The notes: generated by a model not told the origin, from the sequence alone. DNA of 64,000 nt from CAYOZN01 sp964408455 (GCA_964408455.1 CAYOZN010000022.1:35337-99336), one strand, 5' to 3'. Shown: positions 1 to 9,160, counted from the first letter of the stretch. Made by a program: numbers and translations.

Positions 1-224
1 AGCGCCAGGATCAAGTCGGCGGACCGGCGAGGAATCAGATCGCTGTGGATGGATCGATCGCTCAACCGCAGATGCGACTGCACCGCCCCGCCGCGCTGCG
101 ACATCCCATGCACTTCCGACTGCTTGACGTGCCATCCGCGGCGCAGGGCCACGAGGCTGATTGCCTTCGCCGTCGTCAGGATTCCCTGGCCGCCGACGCC
201 CGCCAGGATGATGTCGATGTGCAT
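1..224 (-). CDS. iorB: Indolepyruvate:ferredoxin oxidoreductase beta subunit (partial, N-terminal 74 residues)
   Basis: This is the amino-terminal part of a gamma-type 2-oxoacid oxidoreductase subunit; the rest lies beyond the window edge. Translating back from the ATG at 224 gives MHIDIILAGVGGQGILTTAK, with the GVGGQG glycine loop at residues 9-14, then a SEVHGMSQRGG stretch typical of IorB. In the family it pairs with IorA to oxidise aryl-pyruvates from aromatic amino acids, passing electrons to ferredoxin in the cytoplasm. It begins 32 bp after the iorA stop and is last in a five-gene minus-strand operon. It has no separate promoter that I can see. Identification rests on the N-terminus only but is clear. 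Confidence 0.85.
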   Translation of the reverse strand, partial: MHIDIILAGVGGQGILTTAKAISLVALRRGWHVKQSEVHGMSQRGGAVQSHLRLSDRSIHSDLIPRRSADLILA

Positions 225-256
225 GATGACGCCTCCGACGACCAACGGCCCGCCAG

Positions 257-1870
257 CTAGCCCGCCGTCAATCCCGCTGCCTTCCGTGCGGGGGCCCTGG
301 TGCCGCGGGCGCGGCTCTGAATGCACGGGCGGCAGGCCAGCACCACCGACAGGCCGCGATGATCGATTTCCCGCCGCAAGACCTCGACGTTGCGATCGTG
401 ATGCTTCGGCGTCGGCTCGATGCGGACCAGGTGTTCTTCCGGCACGCCCAACCCCAGGATCAGCCGATGAAGCCTGTCGCCCGTGGCCATCACTTCCTGC
501 CCGCCGGTCATCGCGACAGTCGCGTTGTCGAGAATGATGACGGTCATGTTGGCGTCTTCGTGAGCCGCGCCGATCAGCCCCGTCATGCCGGAATGGACAA
601 AGGTGGAATCTCCGATCGTGCAGATGACCGGGTGAGCGCCGGCCTTGGCTGCGCCGAGCGCCATGGAAATGGAAGCGCCCATATCGACGCAACTGTGGAC
701 GGCGCTGTAAGGCGGCAGTGCCGCGAGCGTATAGCAGCCGATGTCGCTGAGCAGCAACGGAGAGTCCGCCGGCTGGACAGCGGCCGAGAGCGCCCGGAAG
801 GTGTCACAGTGAGGGCACCCATCGCAGAGACGCGGTGGACGCTCCGGCAATGGCTCCAATTTTTCGTCGCGCGGCGGAGGCGCAAGGCCCAGTGCCGAAC
901 GCACCAGGTCAACCGACAGTTCGCCCGCCAGCGGCAGCGCGCCGTTCAATTTTCCATTCAGAGAATGCCCGGACAGCCCAAGCAGCCCGCGTATCTGACG
1001 CTCCAGAAACGGATAACCTTCTTCGACGATCAGCACCTCGTCGCAGTGATCGATCAACGTCCGGACAAGATCCGCCGGCGCCGGGTAGGCCGAGATCTTC
1101 AACAGCGAGCGGCTGTCGTGCTCCTCCAGGGCCTCCTTGACGTAGTTGAACGCAATGCCGCAGGCGATGACGCCCCGCGGCCCGCGCAAAGTCAGACGAT
1201 TGGCGACCGAGGCAGCCGAGTATCGCTCAAACTGCGATTGCAGCGACAACAGGTGACGGAAGCGGCGCCTCGCATTCACCGGAAGAAGCGTCCAGTCGCG
1301 CCAGTCCCGTCGGCCGGCGACGGGGACGGGGTCCTGGGCGGTTGAAGATTGCACCTCGGCGCGGCTGTGGGCCAGCCTGGTCACCAGCCTGACCATCACC
1401 GGTATGCCGAATCGTTCGGAAACGTCAAAGGCCTCGCGGGTAAGATCGTACGCCTCCTGCTGATTGGACGGTTCGAGAACGGGAATCTGCGCCAGGGCGC
1501 CGTAGTATCGCGAATCCTGTTCGTTCTGGGACGAGTGCATGCCGGGATCGTCCGCGACCGCCAGCACCAGTCCGCCAAGCGCACCCGTGAGGGCCGAACT
1601 CATGAACGGGTCCGCGGCGACGTTCAGTCCCACGTGCTTCATGGAGACGAGCGCGCGCCGGCCTGCCAGCGACATGCCCAACGCTTCCTCGTATGCCACC
1701 TTCTCGTTCGCCGACCACCGAGCCGCCACGAACGGGTATTGTGCGGCCTGGGCCTGGACGTACTCCAGAATTTCGGTCGCCGGCGTTCCCGGATAAGAGA
1801 ATGCGCCGCCAATTCCGGCGTGCAGGGCTCCCAGTGCAACCGCTTCGTCACCAAGGAGCAGATCGCTCAT
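257..1870 (-). CDS. iorA: Indolepyruvate:ferredoxin oxidoreductase alpha subunit, lacking the C-terminal ferredoxin domain
   Basis: A 537-aa thiamine-diphosphate enzyme subunit. YPGTPATE at residues 26-33 is the pyrimidine-domain signature, CDGCPHC at 349-355 matches the conserved CxGCPH of IorA, and GDSTF at 420-424 begins the ThDP/Mg motif. The family oxidatively decarboxylates indolepyruvate and related aryl-2-oxoacids. The start at 1870 is preferred because it overlaps the upstream stop codon as ATGA (1867-1870); a longer frame to 1954 would overlap that gene. Usual IorA proteins run to about 600 aa and end in a two-cluster ferredoxin domain. This one stops soon after residue 517 in a basic tail without the cysteine pattern, so electrons probably leave through another subunit. 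Confidence 0.9.
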   Translation of the reverse strand: MSDLLLGDEAVALGALHAGIGGAFSYPGTPATEILEYVQAQAAQYPFVAARWSANEKVAYEEALGMSLAGRRALVSMKHVGLNVAADPFMSSALTGALGGLVLAVADDPGMHSSQNEQDSRYYGALAQIPVLEPSNQQEAYDLTREAFDVSERFGIPVMVRLVTRLAHSRAEVQSSTAQDPVPVAGRRDWRDWTLLPVNARRRFRHLLSLQSQFERYSAASVANRLTLRGPRGVIACGIAFNYVKEALEEHDSRSLLKISAYPAPADLVRTLIDHCDEVLIVEEGYPFLERQIRGLLGLSGHSLNGKLNGALPLAGELSVDLVRSALGLAPPPRDEKLEPLPERPPRLCDGCPHCDTFRALSAAVQPADSPLLLSDIGCYTLAALPPYSAVHSCVDMGASISMALGAAKAGAHPVICTIGDSTFVHSGMTGLIGAAHEDANMTVIILDNATVAMTGGQEVMATGDRLHRLILGLGVPEEHLVRIEPTPKHHDRNVEVLRREIDHRGLSVVLACRPCIQSRARGTRAPARKAAGLTAG

Positions 1871-2838
1871 GATGTGCCATCCTCCGCCGGCGTATCGCCC
1901 GGATCCGATGCCGTCGCGGGAAACGCGGCAGACAAGTGGTCCAGGAGTGCCCATTGTTCCTGGATGGAGGCGCGCAGTGCTCGAGCATCGCCTGCGACCG
2001 CCCGAAAACGCCGTTGCCGCTGGGCATATTGTTCCAGCGGCAGCCCGTCGGGGCGCACGTTCACGCGATACCGTATACCGTCAAAGACCTCGTAAAGGGG
2101 GAACAGCCCGCACCGCACGGCCGCGCGGATCAGATCCACGCTTTCGGAGGGCTCCGACTTCCAGCCGGTGGGACACGGCGAAAGCATGAGCAGAAAGCGG
2201 AACCCGCGCAGCCGGGCGGCCGTCCGCACTTTGCGCAGGAAATCGTCGCGATGGGCAATCGACAGCGTGGCGGCGTAGGGTATGCGGTGTGCCGCCATGA
2301 TCGACATGATGTCCTTCTTGCGCTCCAGTTTACCGGCGGGCGTGGTGCTGGTGGCCACGCCGACCGGCGTGGCACTACTCCGCTGGCCTCCCGTGTTGCC
2401 ATAGATTTCGTTGTCGTAGCAGATGTATATGAAGTTTTCGTTGCGTTCGGCCGCGGCCGACAGCGTGGCAAGGCCAATGTCGTAGGTGCCGCCGTCTCCG
2501 GCCCAGCAGACGACCGGCGTTTCTTCGCGGTTGAGTTCGAATACCGTTGACAGTCCGGTCGCGACGGCCGCGCTGCTGGCAAAGGTCGTGGCAATGGTAG
2601 GCACGCCGTATGCGCTTGTTGGAAACGCTCCTGCCGTCACGATTCCGCAGCACGCGGGAATGGCCAGCACCGGCCGGGCCGGCCGCAGAGCTTCATCCAG
2701 CCATTGCAGGCCGATCGACATGCCGCAGCCTGCACAGTTCGTGTTGCCGGGACGCAGCAAGTGGTCGTTCGGATCACAACTGTCTTCGGTGTCACTTCGG
2801 AGGCACTGAGCACCCATGATCGTCGTGGACGTTCTCAT
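1867..2838 (-). CDS. porB: 2-oxoacid (pyruvate-type):ferredoxin oxidoreductase beta subunit
   Basis: A 323-aa PorB-like ThDP-binding subunit. It has CAGCG at residues 35-39 and a CCG at 63-65, which supply cysteines for a [4Fe-4S] cluster in this family, and GDGGTYDIG from 114 followed by DNEIYGNTGG, the ThDP/Mg motif. With PorA it oxidises pyruvate or another 2-oxoacid to the acyl-CoA and reduces ferredoxin. The start at 2838 overlaps the porA stop as ATGA (2835-2838), and its stop overlaps iorA the same way, so the three genes are probably translationally coupled. The substrate could also be a branched-chain 2-oxoacid; sequence inspection does not decide this. Confidence 0.88.
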   Translation of the reverse strand: MRTSTTIMGAQCLRSDTEDSCDPNDHLLRPGNTNCAGCGMSIGLQWLDEALRPARPVLAIPACCGIVTAGAFPTSAYGVPTIATTFASSAAVATGLSTVFELNREETPVVCWAGDGGTYDIGLATLSAAAERNENFIYICYDNEIYGNTGGQRSSATPVGVATSTTPAGKLERKKDIMSIMAAHRIPYAATLSIAHRDDFLRKVRTAARLRGFRFLLMLSPCPTGWKSEPSESVDLIRAAVRCGLFPLYEVFDGIRYRVNVRPDGLPLEQYAQRQRRFRAVAGDARALRASIQEQWALLDHLSAAFPATASDPGDTPAEDGTS

Positions 2839-4007
2839 GCGGCCACCTCCCGCCAGACCGGGGGCGAGGACGCGGTACGATGGTTCAAATCGTCCAGGAT
2901 GCTCTCGATCACGGCCGGCGTGACATCGCCGCCGCCGAGTCCGACCAGGTAGTCCTGTAGAATGACATCGCTTCGCCCCTGAAGCGTCGCGGCCACTTCC
3001 GACCAGAATATTCCTCCGGAGCCCGGCGAGTGATTGCGGTCCAGCACGCCAATCCTCGCCGCCGGCGCCAGGGCCTGTCGCAGAACTTTCCGCGGAAACG
3101 GCCGGAACATCTTGATCTTGATCAGGCCCACGCGGCGACCCGATTTTCTCTCGCGCTCGACCACTTCTCGCGCCGTCTGGGCCATGGAATTGCACGCAAT
3201 CAGCACCGCTTCCGCGTCCGCCGTGTGCTCGGCCGAAATAGCGCCATGCGGCTGGCGACCGAACGCGACCTTGAATTCATCGATCGCCTCGCGGAGCACC
3301 TGCGGGACGCGCTCCATTGCGCTTTGAATCTGGTTGCGGTGATGCTCGGTTTCTCGCGGCCACGTCAAGCCGCCCAGCGTGACCGGATGGTCCAGCCGCA
3401 TTTCGTGCGGCACCACGCAAGGCGGCAGAAAGCGTCGAACCTGCTCTGGATCGGGCAGGTCAACCACCATCTGCGTGTGAGACGTCACGAAGCCGTCCAT
3501 GGCCACCATGGCCGGCAGCATGACCCGTCGATCCTCCGCGACGCGAAATGCCAGCAGAATCGAGTCGACCAGGTCCTGATGCGTCTCGGTATAGAACTGA
3601 ATCCACGGCGCATCGCGTAGCGCGAGGCTGTCGCCCTGGTCCACCCAGATGTTCCATGGCGGCCCCAGCGTGCGGTTGACGGCGACCATGACGATCGGCA
3701 AACGCATGTAACCGGACGCGAAGACGTTCTCGGTCATGTACGCGAGACCGTTCGAGGAACTGGCGGTAAACGACCGCGCACCGGCCAGCGCCGCACCCAT
3801 GCACACGGCCATGGCACTATGCTCGGACTCGACCGGCACGATGCGCCCCTTTGAAAAAGAAAAGGCCCTCAGAAACTCGATGATCTCGGTCTGCGGCGTG
3901 ATCGGATAGGCGCCCCCGCAGCAGCCGCGGGCTGTGGAATTGGCCTCACCGGCGAGGGCCAGTGCGTGTGCCGCCGCGTGATTGCCGGTCACAAGAGCTC
4001 GCGCCAT
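2835..4007 (-). CDS. porA: 2-oxoacid (pyruvate-type):ferredoxin oxidoreductase alpha subunit
   Basis: A 390-aa PorA-like subunit. GGAYPITPQTEIIEFL near residues 30-45 is the alpha-subunit signature for the ThDP pyrimidine domain, followed by a VESEHSAM segment and a C-terminal transketolase-C-like domain. It forms the catalytic core with PorB. The start at 4007 (MARALVTGN) gives a normal family length; an upstream extension to 4109 would run back into the preceding gene. It lies 35 bp after the triple-fusion gene, which supplies the gamma and ferredoxin parts of the complex. All four classical POR subunit functions are therefore present, split over three genes. Confidence 0.9.
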   Translation of the reverse strand: MARALVTGNHAAAHALALAGEANSTARGCCGGAYPITPQTEIIEFLRAFSFSKGRIVPVESEHSAMAVCMGAALAGARSFTASSSNGLAYMTENVFASGYMRLPIVMVAVNRTLGPPWNIWVDQGDSLALRDAPWIQFYTETHQDLVDSILLAFRVAEDRRVMLPAMVAMDGFVTSHTQMVVDLPDPEQVRRFLPPCVVPHEMRLDHPVTLGGLTWPRETEHHRNQIQSAMERVPQVLREAIDEFKVAFGRQPHGAISAEHTADAEAVLIACNSMAQTAREVVERERKSGRRVGLIKIKMFRPFPRKVLRQALAPAARIGVLDRNHSPGSGGIFWSEVAATLQGRSDVILQDYLVGLGGGDVTPAVIESILDDLNHRTASSPPVWREVAA

Positions 4008-4042
4008 GGCAGATCTCCAGTCATGCTGTGCCGGGCCGTTCG

Positions 4043-6268
4043 TCAGAGCTGCGTCATATACACGACACCGCGCGGGCACTGCGAGGCACAGATGCCGCAT
4101 CCCTTGCAATACTCGTAATCAAAGCAGTACGAATCCCCTTCCCGACGCATGATGCCCTCGGGGCAATGCTCCATGCATCGATCGCAGACGTTGCAGACCC
4201 CGCAGCTCAGGCAACGCCTGGCCTCGGCCTGCGCCACGTCGACGCCGTTGGCCGCCGGAGAGAATTCGCTTGAGAACCCGCGGCGCAGCTCCGCAAAGCT
4301 ACGCGTTCGCCAGCGCCGAGGCAGTTTGCCGCCCTCGTGGCGCCGGGCATGCTCGAATAAGTGCAGATGCAGAAGTTCGCTGGTGGCGACCGGGGATGCT
4401 GGCGCTGGAAACAGGCTCTCGCCCGTCAACGTGCGATGCACGTGCCACGCGGCAATTCGCCCGCTACCGATGGCGCCCGCGACCGTGCCTTCGTTGGTCG
4501 CAAAATCGCCACAGAAGAACACCGGCGCCGAAGAAAGTCCAAGCACCCGGTTGTCGTGCCGGATCTCGGCGCCCTCCGGCAGCACCGACTGGTCCGCGCT
4601 CTGGCCCAGTGCAAGGATCACGCGATCGCAAGGCAGATCAAACCACGCGTCTTCGCTGGTATCGGGTACCGGTCGCGGCCGGCCTGAAGCATCGGGTTCC
4701 CCCAGACGCATGCGCTGGCAGACCAGCACGGGTTTGCCCGCAGTCTGGTGCAGGCGAACCGGTGACACCAGCTCCAGAATATCGACTCCCTCCTCAATCG
4801 CGTCTTCTATCTCTTCCGGGATGGCCGGCATTTCGTCCCGCGTTCGGCGATAAACCAGGCGCACGTGCGCCCCGAGCCGCCGCGCCGTTCGCGCCGCGTC
4901 GAACGCCGTATTCCCGCCGCCGATGACGATCACCTGGCAGTTGTCGAGTCGATCCGGCTCGCGCCGCGTTCTTTCCAGAAACCTCAGCCCTTCCTCCATC
5001 ATGCCGTCGTGACCGCCCAGATCCAGCGATTGAACCTGCTGAAGTCCCGTCCCGACGATGATCGCAGGAAACTGGCGAGAAAGTTCGAGCAATGAGCGCC
5101 GGTCCACGCGTTCGCGAGTGCGAACCCGGATGCCGTGCTGAAGGATATAGTCGATCTCGGCGTTGAGAATCTCAATGGGCAGCCGGAAGCGGGGAATGCC
5201 GGTTCGCAGCAAGCCCCCCAATTCGTCGCCGCCTTCGATCAGCGTGACGGGATAGCCCAGTCGCGCCAGGTGATAGGCGGCGCTCAAGCCCGCCGGGCCC
5301 GAGCCGACGACGGCAACCGGCTCCGCCCGCCACGGCGGTCTGGGCTCCGGCCGACGGCCGGCTTCGGCCGCGGCCCGCTCCAGGTCGCGCACGTTAACCG
5401 CTTCGTCGTGCGCAATGCGATTGCAGCACTCCATGCATGGCGCCGGGCACACGCGACCGCAGACACCCGGAAGCGGACTCGTGTTCAGCAGCGTGCTCAG
5501 TGCCGCATCCTTGTCCCCCACCGCCATGGCCGCAATGAAGGCGCGAACGTCGTTCCCGGCCGGACAGCCGTGGTTGCACGGCGGCGTCAGCGCTCGCCGT
5601 TCCGGGCGTTGTGTCGCCCAGCCGCCTGTTCGAATCCGGGGCGGCACGCCGATGTCATCGTCCAGCAGATCCGCAATACGGCCGCCGGCGGTGCTCGCTG
5701 GCGGCCGTGCGGAGCGCCCCTCCAGTTGCATTGCGATGACGGCGTCGTACGCCTGCCGCGCGGCGGCCAGGTTGGCACCCGCAAGGTGCTGCTCCGTCAG
5801 CGCGTTCTCGATGTCCCCCCACGGCAGATCCAGAACGCGGCCGACCGCCCCGAGCATGGTGGTGTTGACGATGGGTACGACCTTCGTGCCGAGCCCGTGC
5901 GCGGCAGCCATCGCCGATGCGTCCACGGTTGCCACGCGCCAGCCCGGAAATAGTCCGGCGTATGCGTCGGGCGGCTGTGGCGAATTCAGGATGAGCTGTC
6001 CGCCGGCCTTAAGCCCCTTCAGCACGCCGGCGCTGATGAGCGCTCTATCGAGCACGATGACGTGATCGGGCGTCTGGACTTGATTCCGATTGCAGATTTC
6101 GTGGTCGTCGATGCGAACAAAGGCCTGAATCGGCGCGCCCGATCGTTCCGCCGCGTAGAGTCCGAACGCCTGAACGTATTTTCCCCTAAGAAAATAGGAT
6201 GTCGCAATCAGCTTGGCCAGCGTGACGCCGCCCTGCCCGCCGCGGCCATATATGATGATCTCAATCAC
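4043..6268 (-). CDS. Fusion: 2-oxoacid oxidoreductase gamma domain + GltD-type FAD/NAD(P) oxidoreductase + 2[4Fe-4S] ferredoxin
   Basis: A 741-aa three-part protein. Residues 1-185 are a PorG-type gamma domain (YGRGGQGGVTLAKL at 7-20). Residues about 230-285 hold a cysteine cluster (CNHGCPAG, CGRVCPAPCMECC) as in the glutamate synthase small subunit. A GSGPAG FAD loop follows at 322-327 and a GGGNTA NAD(P) loop at 450-455 with YRRTRDEMPA. Residues 686-733 carry two ferredoxin cysteine sets (CLSCGVCNVCDRC, CKGCGICASQC). The likely role is to join the PorAB core to ferredoxin and, through flavin, to NAD(P)H. The start is GTG at 6268, directly at the gamma domain. It is the first gene of the operon. 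Domain calls are firm; the electron path is inferred. Confidence 0.88.
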   Translation of the reverse strand: MIEIIIYGRGGQGGVTLAKLIATSYFLRGKYVQAFGLYAAERSGAPIQAFVRIDDHEICNRNQVQTPDHVIVLDRALISAGVLKGLKAGGQLILNSPQPPDAYAGLFPGWRVATVDASAMAAAHGLGTKVVPIVNTTMLGAVGRVLDLPWGDIENALTEQHLAGANLAAARQAYDAVIAMQLEGRSARPPASTAGGRIADLLDDDIGVPPRIRTGGWATQRPERRALTPPCNHGCPAGNDVRAFIAAMAVGDKDAALSTLLNTSPLPGVCGRVCPAPCMECCNRIAHDEAVNVRDLERAAAEAGRRPEPRPPWRAEPVAVVGSGPAGLSAAYHLARLGYPVTLIEGGDELGGLLRTGIPRFRLPIEILNAEIDYILQHGIRVRTRERVDRRSLLELSRQFPAIIVGTGLQQVQSLDLGGHDGMMEEGLRFLERTRREPDRLDNCQVIVIGGGNTAFDAARTARRLGAHVRLVYRRTRDEMPAIPEEIEDAIEEGVDILELVSPVRLHQTAGKPVLVCQRMRLGEPDASGRPRPVPDTSEDAWFDLPCDRVILALGQSADQSVLPEGAEIRHDNRVLGLSSAPVFFCGDFATNEGTVAGAIGSGRIAAWHVHRTLTGESLFPAPASPVATSELLHLHLFEHARRHEGGKLPRRWRTRSFAELRRGFSSEFSPAANGVDVAQAEARRCLSCGVCNVCDRCMEHCPEGIMRREGDSYCFDYEYCKGCGICASQCPRGVVYMTQL

Positions 6269-6948
6269 AATCGCACCCCTGCCGCTACCGGGACCGGAGA
6301 GGATGTCAGCACCCGGTCCGCCCGCGCTTGCTGGCGCTGATCATGGCGATTCACTTGGGCCTCTATGCAAGTCGCGTTCCAAAGCACACCAGCCGGCGGC
6401 AAGTCTCGAAACCGCCCGAATTCACGATTTGATCATGGAAATGAACCCGTCTCGGTCCCGCTCGTGTTTTTTTCACTCAAGTTCAAGAGGAATATCACGC
6501 ACCCGAGCCGGCGGGGACCAACGGTCCGGAATGACTCCAACCAACGGGCCAACCGACGCGCGCGAGTTTGCGCATGATGCCGCCAGCGTGCCGCCGTGTG
6601 CCTTGCAATCTCCTCTCTGTCAACCCTCGGCGCAGTAACTCCGCGCTGTGGCAGACGATTCACCGGACCGCCACATACGACAATCCTCGGCCACTCCCTT
6701 GAGCCTGGACGCCGCGCCGCATGCGGCTCGCCTGGCGCCCCCGGATCCAGATAATCCCTTACCTGATTGGCACTCACCCTGTCGGAAATCAATTCGAAGT
6801 GCCTCTTGCGCTGTCACCGCTTCAACTCGCGACGCGCAGCTTGACGCGCGCGCGACATTGCACAAGAATGCGGCCCACTATCCAGTCGGGAGGCGGTGAG
6901 GAATTCAGTCGGGCGTCGATATTTCTCAGTGCCTCGAGGGATCGGGCC
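6269..6948. other. Intergenic region between divergent por operon and blaI-like gene
   Basis: About 680 bp without a convincing gene. Reading frames here are short, arginine-rich and lack recognisable motifs. It must hold the promoters of the divergent por/ior operon and of the repressor gene, but I see no clear -35/-10 pair and no obvious dyad operator. Confidence 0.5.
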
Positions 6949-7401
6949 ATGGCCAGACGTAAAACCCGCAAGAAATCGCGCGGCACGGAGCCGGCAGAGC
7001 CTCCGTCGATCCCGGATGCCGAGCTGGATGTGCTCGCCTGCGTCTGGCAGGAGGGCCCCGTCACGGCGCGGCGCATCCGCGAGATGATGTTGCGGTATCG
7101 ACCCATGGCCCACGGCTCGGTCGTAACGCTGCTCACCCGGCTCGAGGCCAAGGGCATGGTGGAAAAGGAGAAGGGCCCGGTCGGCAAGGCGTTTCTGTTC
7201 AAATCAGTTGAGCGGCCGGAGCCGACCCATCGCCGCCTGGTGAAGGACTGGCTTGGCCGCGTGTTCGGCGGCAACACGGCGGCGATGATTTCGGCCGTGC
7301 TCGAAGTCGAGGCCCCCACCGCGGATGAATATGCTGAAATCCAGAAGGCGGTCAGCAACGCCAAATCAAAGGTGAAAAAGGCAACGCGACGCGCAAGGTG
7401 A
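6949..7401 (+). CDS. BlaI/MecI-family transcriptional repressor
   Basis: A 150-aa winged-helix protein. After a basic N-terminus (MARRKTRKKSR) comes the family pattern DAELDVLACVWQEGPVTARR, a recognition helix with HGSVVTLLTRLEAKG and the wing EKGPVGKAFLFKSV. A C-terminal dimerisation helix and lysine/arginine tail follow. Family members bind palindromic operators as dimers and are inactivated by proteolysis. The start at 6949 is chosen because upstream in-frame sequence is non-family and low quality. No BlaR1-like M56 peptidase lies next to it, so its sensor, if any, is elsewhere. Its targets are not evident. Confidence 0.85.
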   Translation: MARRKTRKKSRGTEPAEPPSIPDAELDVLACVWQEGPVTARRIREMMLRYRPMAHGSVVTLLTRLEAKGMVEKEKGPVGKAFLFKSVERPEPTHRRLVKDWLGRVFGGNTAAMISAVLEVEAPTADEYAEIQKAVSNAKSKVKKATRRAR

Positions 7402-7464
7402 AGGCGCCTGCCTGCCGGCTAAACCCGTAATGATGAGCGTCGCCCGGGCGGCCGGCTTGGTATC

Positions 7465-8226
7465 ATGTTCCCGATGAAAACAACAGCAGCGACCGGTGCA
7501 ATCCCATCAGCAGGCAGCGACGCCATCCGCGGCGCCACGCCATCCGGCGCCCCCGGCCCCGGCGCTGTCCCCACGCGCGAGGGCTATGACCGCTGGTCCG
7601 AGGTGTACGATGCCGACGCCAACCCGCTGATCATGCTCGAAGAGCCGATCATGCGCGAGCTGATCGGCGACGTGCGCGGCGCTTCGGTGCTCGATGTGGG
7701 CTGCGGCACCGGCCGCTGGTCGACCCGGCTGGCGGCGGCCGGCGCGCGGATCACCGGCATCGACTTTTCGGCCGGCATGCTGAATCAGGCGCTGGCCAAG
7801 GGGCCGGGGGATGCGGTGCACTTCGTGCTGAACGATTTTCACCGGCCATTCCCGCTGCGGGATGGCGCTTTCAATTGCGTGGTGTGCGCACTGGTGCTCG
7901 ATCACATCCACGATCTGGCGCATTTTTTCGGCGAGATGAGGCGCGTGTGCCATCGCGATGGCCATATCGTCATATCGAGCATGCATCCGGCAATGATGCT
8001 GCGCGGCGTGTCGGCACGGTTCACCGATCCGGCGACCGGGCAGAAGGTGCACCTGGCCAGCGCGGCAAACCAGATCAGTGACTACGTGATGGCAGCGATC
8101 GGCGCCGGCCTGAAGATCGTGCACATGTCCGAGCACGCGATGGATGAGACGACGGCGGGCACGCACGAGCGGGCGCGTGCCTATCTGGGCTGGCCGATGC
8201 TGTTGACGATGCGGTTGAGGCCATGA
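7465..8226 (+). CDS. Class I SAM-dependent methyltransferase
   Basis: A 253-aa cytoplasmic methyltransferase. It has the Rossmann motif I VLDVGCGTGRWS near residue 75, an acidic GIDFSAGML motif II, and the NDFHRPFPLRDGAFNCVVC region of the Methyltransf_11 type. The first 35 residues are Ala/Gly/Pro/Ser-rich and outside the fold; a start at 7474 (MKTT) is equally possible because no strong ribosome binding site is visible. The substrate is unknown. It sits 63 bp after the blaI-like gene and 49 bp before the next gene on the same strand, so the three may be co-transcribed. Confidence 0.85.
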   Translation: MFPMKTTAATGAIPSAGSDAIRGATPSGAPGPGAVPTREGYDRWSEVYDADANPLIMLEEPIMRELIGDVRGASVLDVGCGTGRWSTRLAAAGARITGIDFSAGMLNQALAKGPGDAVHFVLNDFHRPFPLRDGAFNCVVCALVLDHIHDLAHFFGEMRRVCHRDGHIVISSMHPAMMLRGVSARFTDPATGQKVHLASAANQISDYVMAAIGAGLKIVHMSEHAMDETTAGTHERARAYLGWPMLLTMRLRP

Positions 8227-8275
8227 TGGCTACGCCGAGTCATGCCGCGGACACCATCAGGAAGGCGGTTGCGAA

Positions 8276-9160
8276 TTGGATCCGAACTATGCACTGATTC
8301 GATGTCCGAACGGCCACGAACTTCAGGCCGAGCGGCAGCACCTGCACGTGGCGCTGAATTGCCCGGTGTGCGGCGTGACGTTTACGCCGGCGAGTGGCCT
8401 GGCCCCTAAGCCGGGAGGATCGCCGGGCGCAGCGCCCTATCCCGCACCCGTCGACTATGCCGTCAGCCCATCGCTTCAGCGCGTGTCCTACCCGCAGTAC
8501 ACCATCTGGATGCTGGTGCTGTGGGTCGTGGGATACGCCTTTCAGGCCATCAACGGTGTACTCGCGGTTCTGAACCCGAATGCCGATCCTGCCAATCTGT
8601 CGGCGAACATGGCGACGGGCGTCGTTTTGCTGATCGCGGGCTGCTTCGGCAGCTCGTGCATTCTCGCGGCGGCCATCATGCAGGTCATGTGGAATTACCG
8701 CATTCACAAGGATGCGTCGGCCGCAAAGGGTTACAACAGCATCAGCCCCGGCCTGGCGCTGGGACTGACGCTGATCCCGGTGTTCAACATGATCTGGACG
8801 CCAATCATCATGCGCAAGCTGGTTCGGTTTGCGAAAAGTTCCGAGCCGGATGAACAGCGGCACGATGCCGCAATGAAGATGATTAACGTCAGTTTGATTT
8901 ACATTGTGCTTGCGATTCTCATCGGCTGCGGTTCTTTGGTCATGATGGCAGGCCCGGCCTGGGAGTATATCCAGCTCGCGATGTCGAACCCGAATGCGGC
9001 GAATTCCCCCGAGTTGCAGCGGAAAATGAGCGAGGCGATTCCCGCCTGGTACGGCCTGTTGACGCAGGGTTTGAGCCTGATCGGCGTCGCGATCTTCTTT
9101 CGCGCCGTCAGACTGTTTGAAGCATCGGTCTATCCATTCCTGGGAGCCCCGCCGCGCTGA
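8276..9160 (+). CDS. DUF4328-like multi-pass membrane protein with N-terminal zinc ribbon
   Basis: A 294-aa protein beginning with a ribbon-like CPNGHELQ...CPVCG (cysteines near residues 10 and 31), a proline/glycine linker, then about five hydrophobic segments. The region with WNYRIHKDASAAKGYNSISP and IIMRKLVRFAK resembles DUF4328, whose biochemical role is unknown. The start is TTG at 8276, supported by AGGAAGG about 10 bp upstream; no in-frame ATG gives the ribbon. It is convergent with the kinase gene, with only 3 bp between the stop codons. The ribbon may bind metal or a partner on the cytoplasmic side. Confidence 0.7.
   Translation: MDPNYALIRCPNGHELQAERQHLHVALNCPVCGVTFTPASGLAPKPGGSPGAAPYPAPVDYAVSPSLQRVSYPQYTIWMLVLWVVGYAFQAINGVLAVLNPNADPANLSANMATGVVLLIAGCFGSSCILAAAIMQVMWNYRIHKDASAAKGYNSISPGLALGLTLIPVFNMIWTPIIMRKLVRFAKSSEPDEQRHDAAMKMINVSLIYIVLAILIGCGSLVMMAGPAWEYIQLAMSNPNAANSPELQRKMSEAIPAWYGLLTQGLSLIGVAIFFRAVRLFEASVYPFLGAPPR

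Noticed and set aside
6433..6792. A 119-codon minus-strand frame in the por-blaI gap
   Set aside because: No motif, no ribosome site and atypical composition; treated as non-coding.
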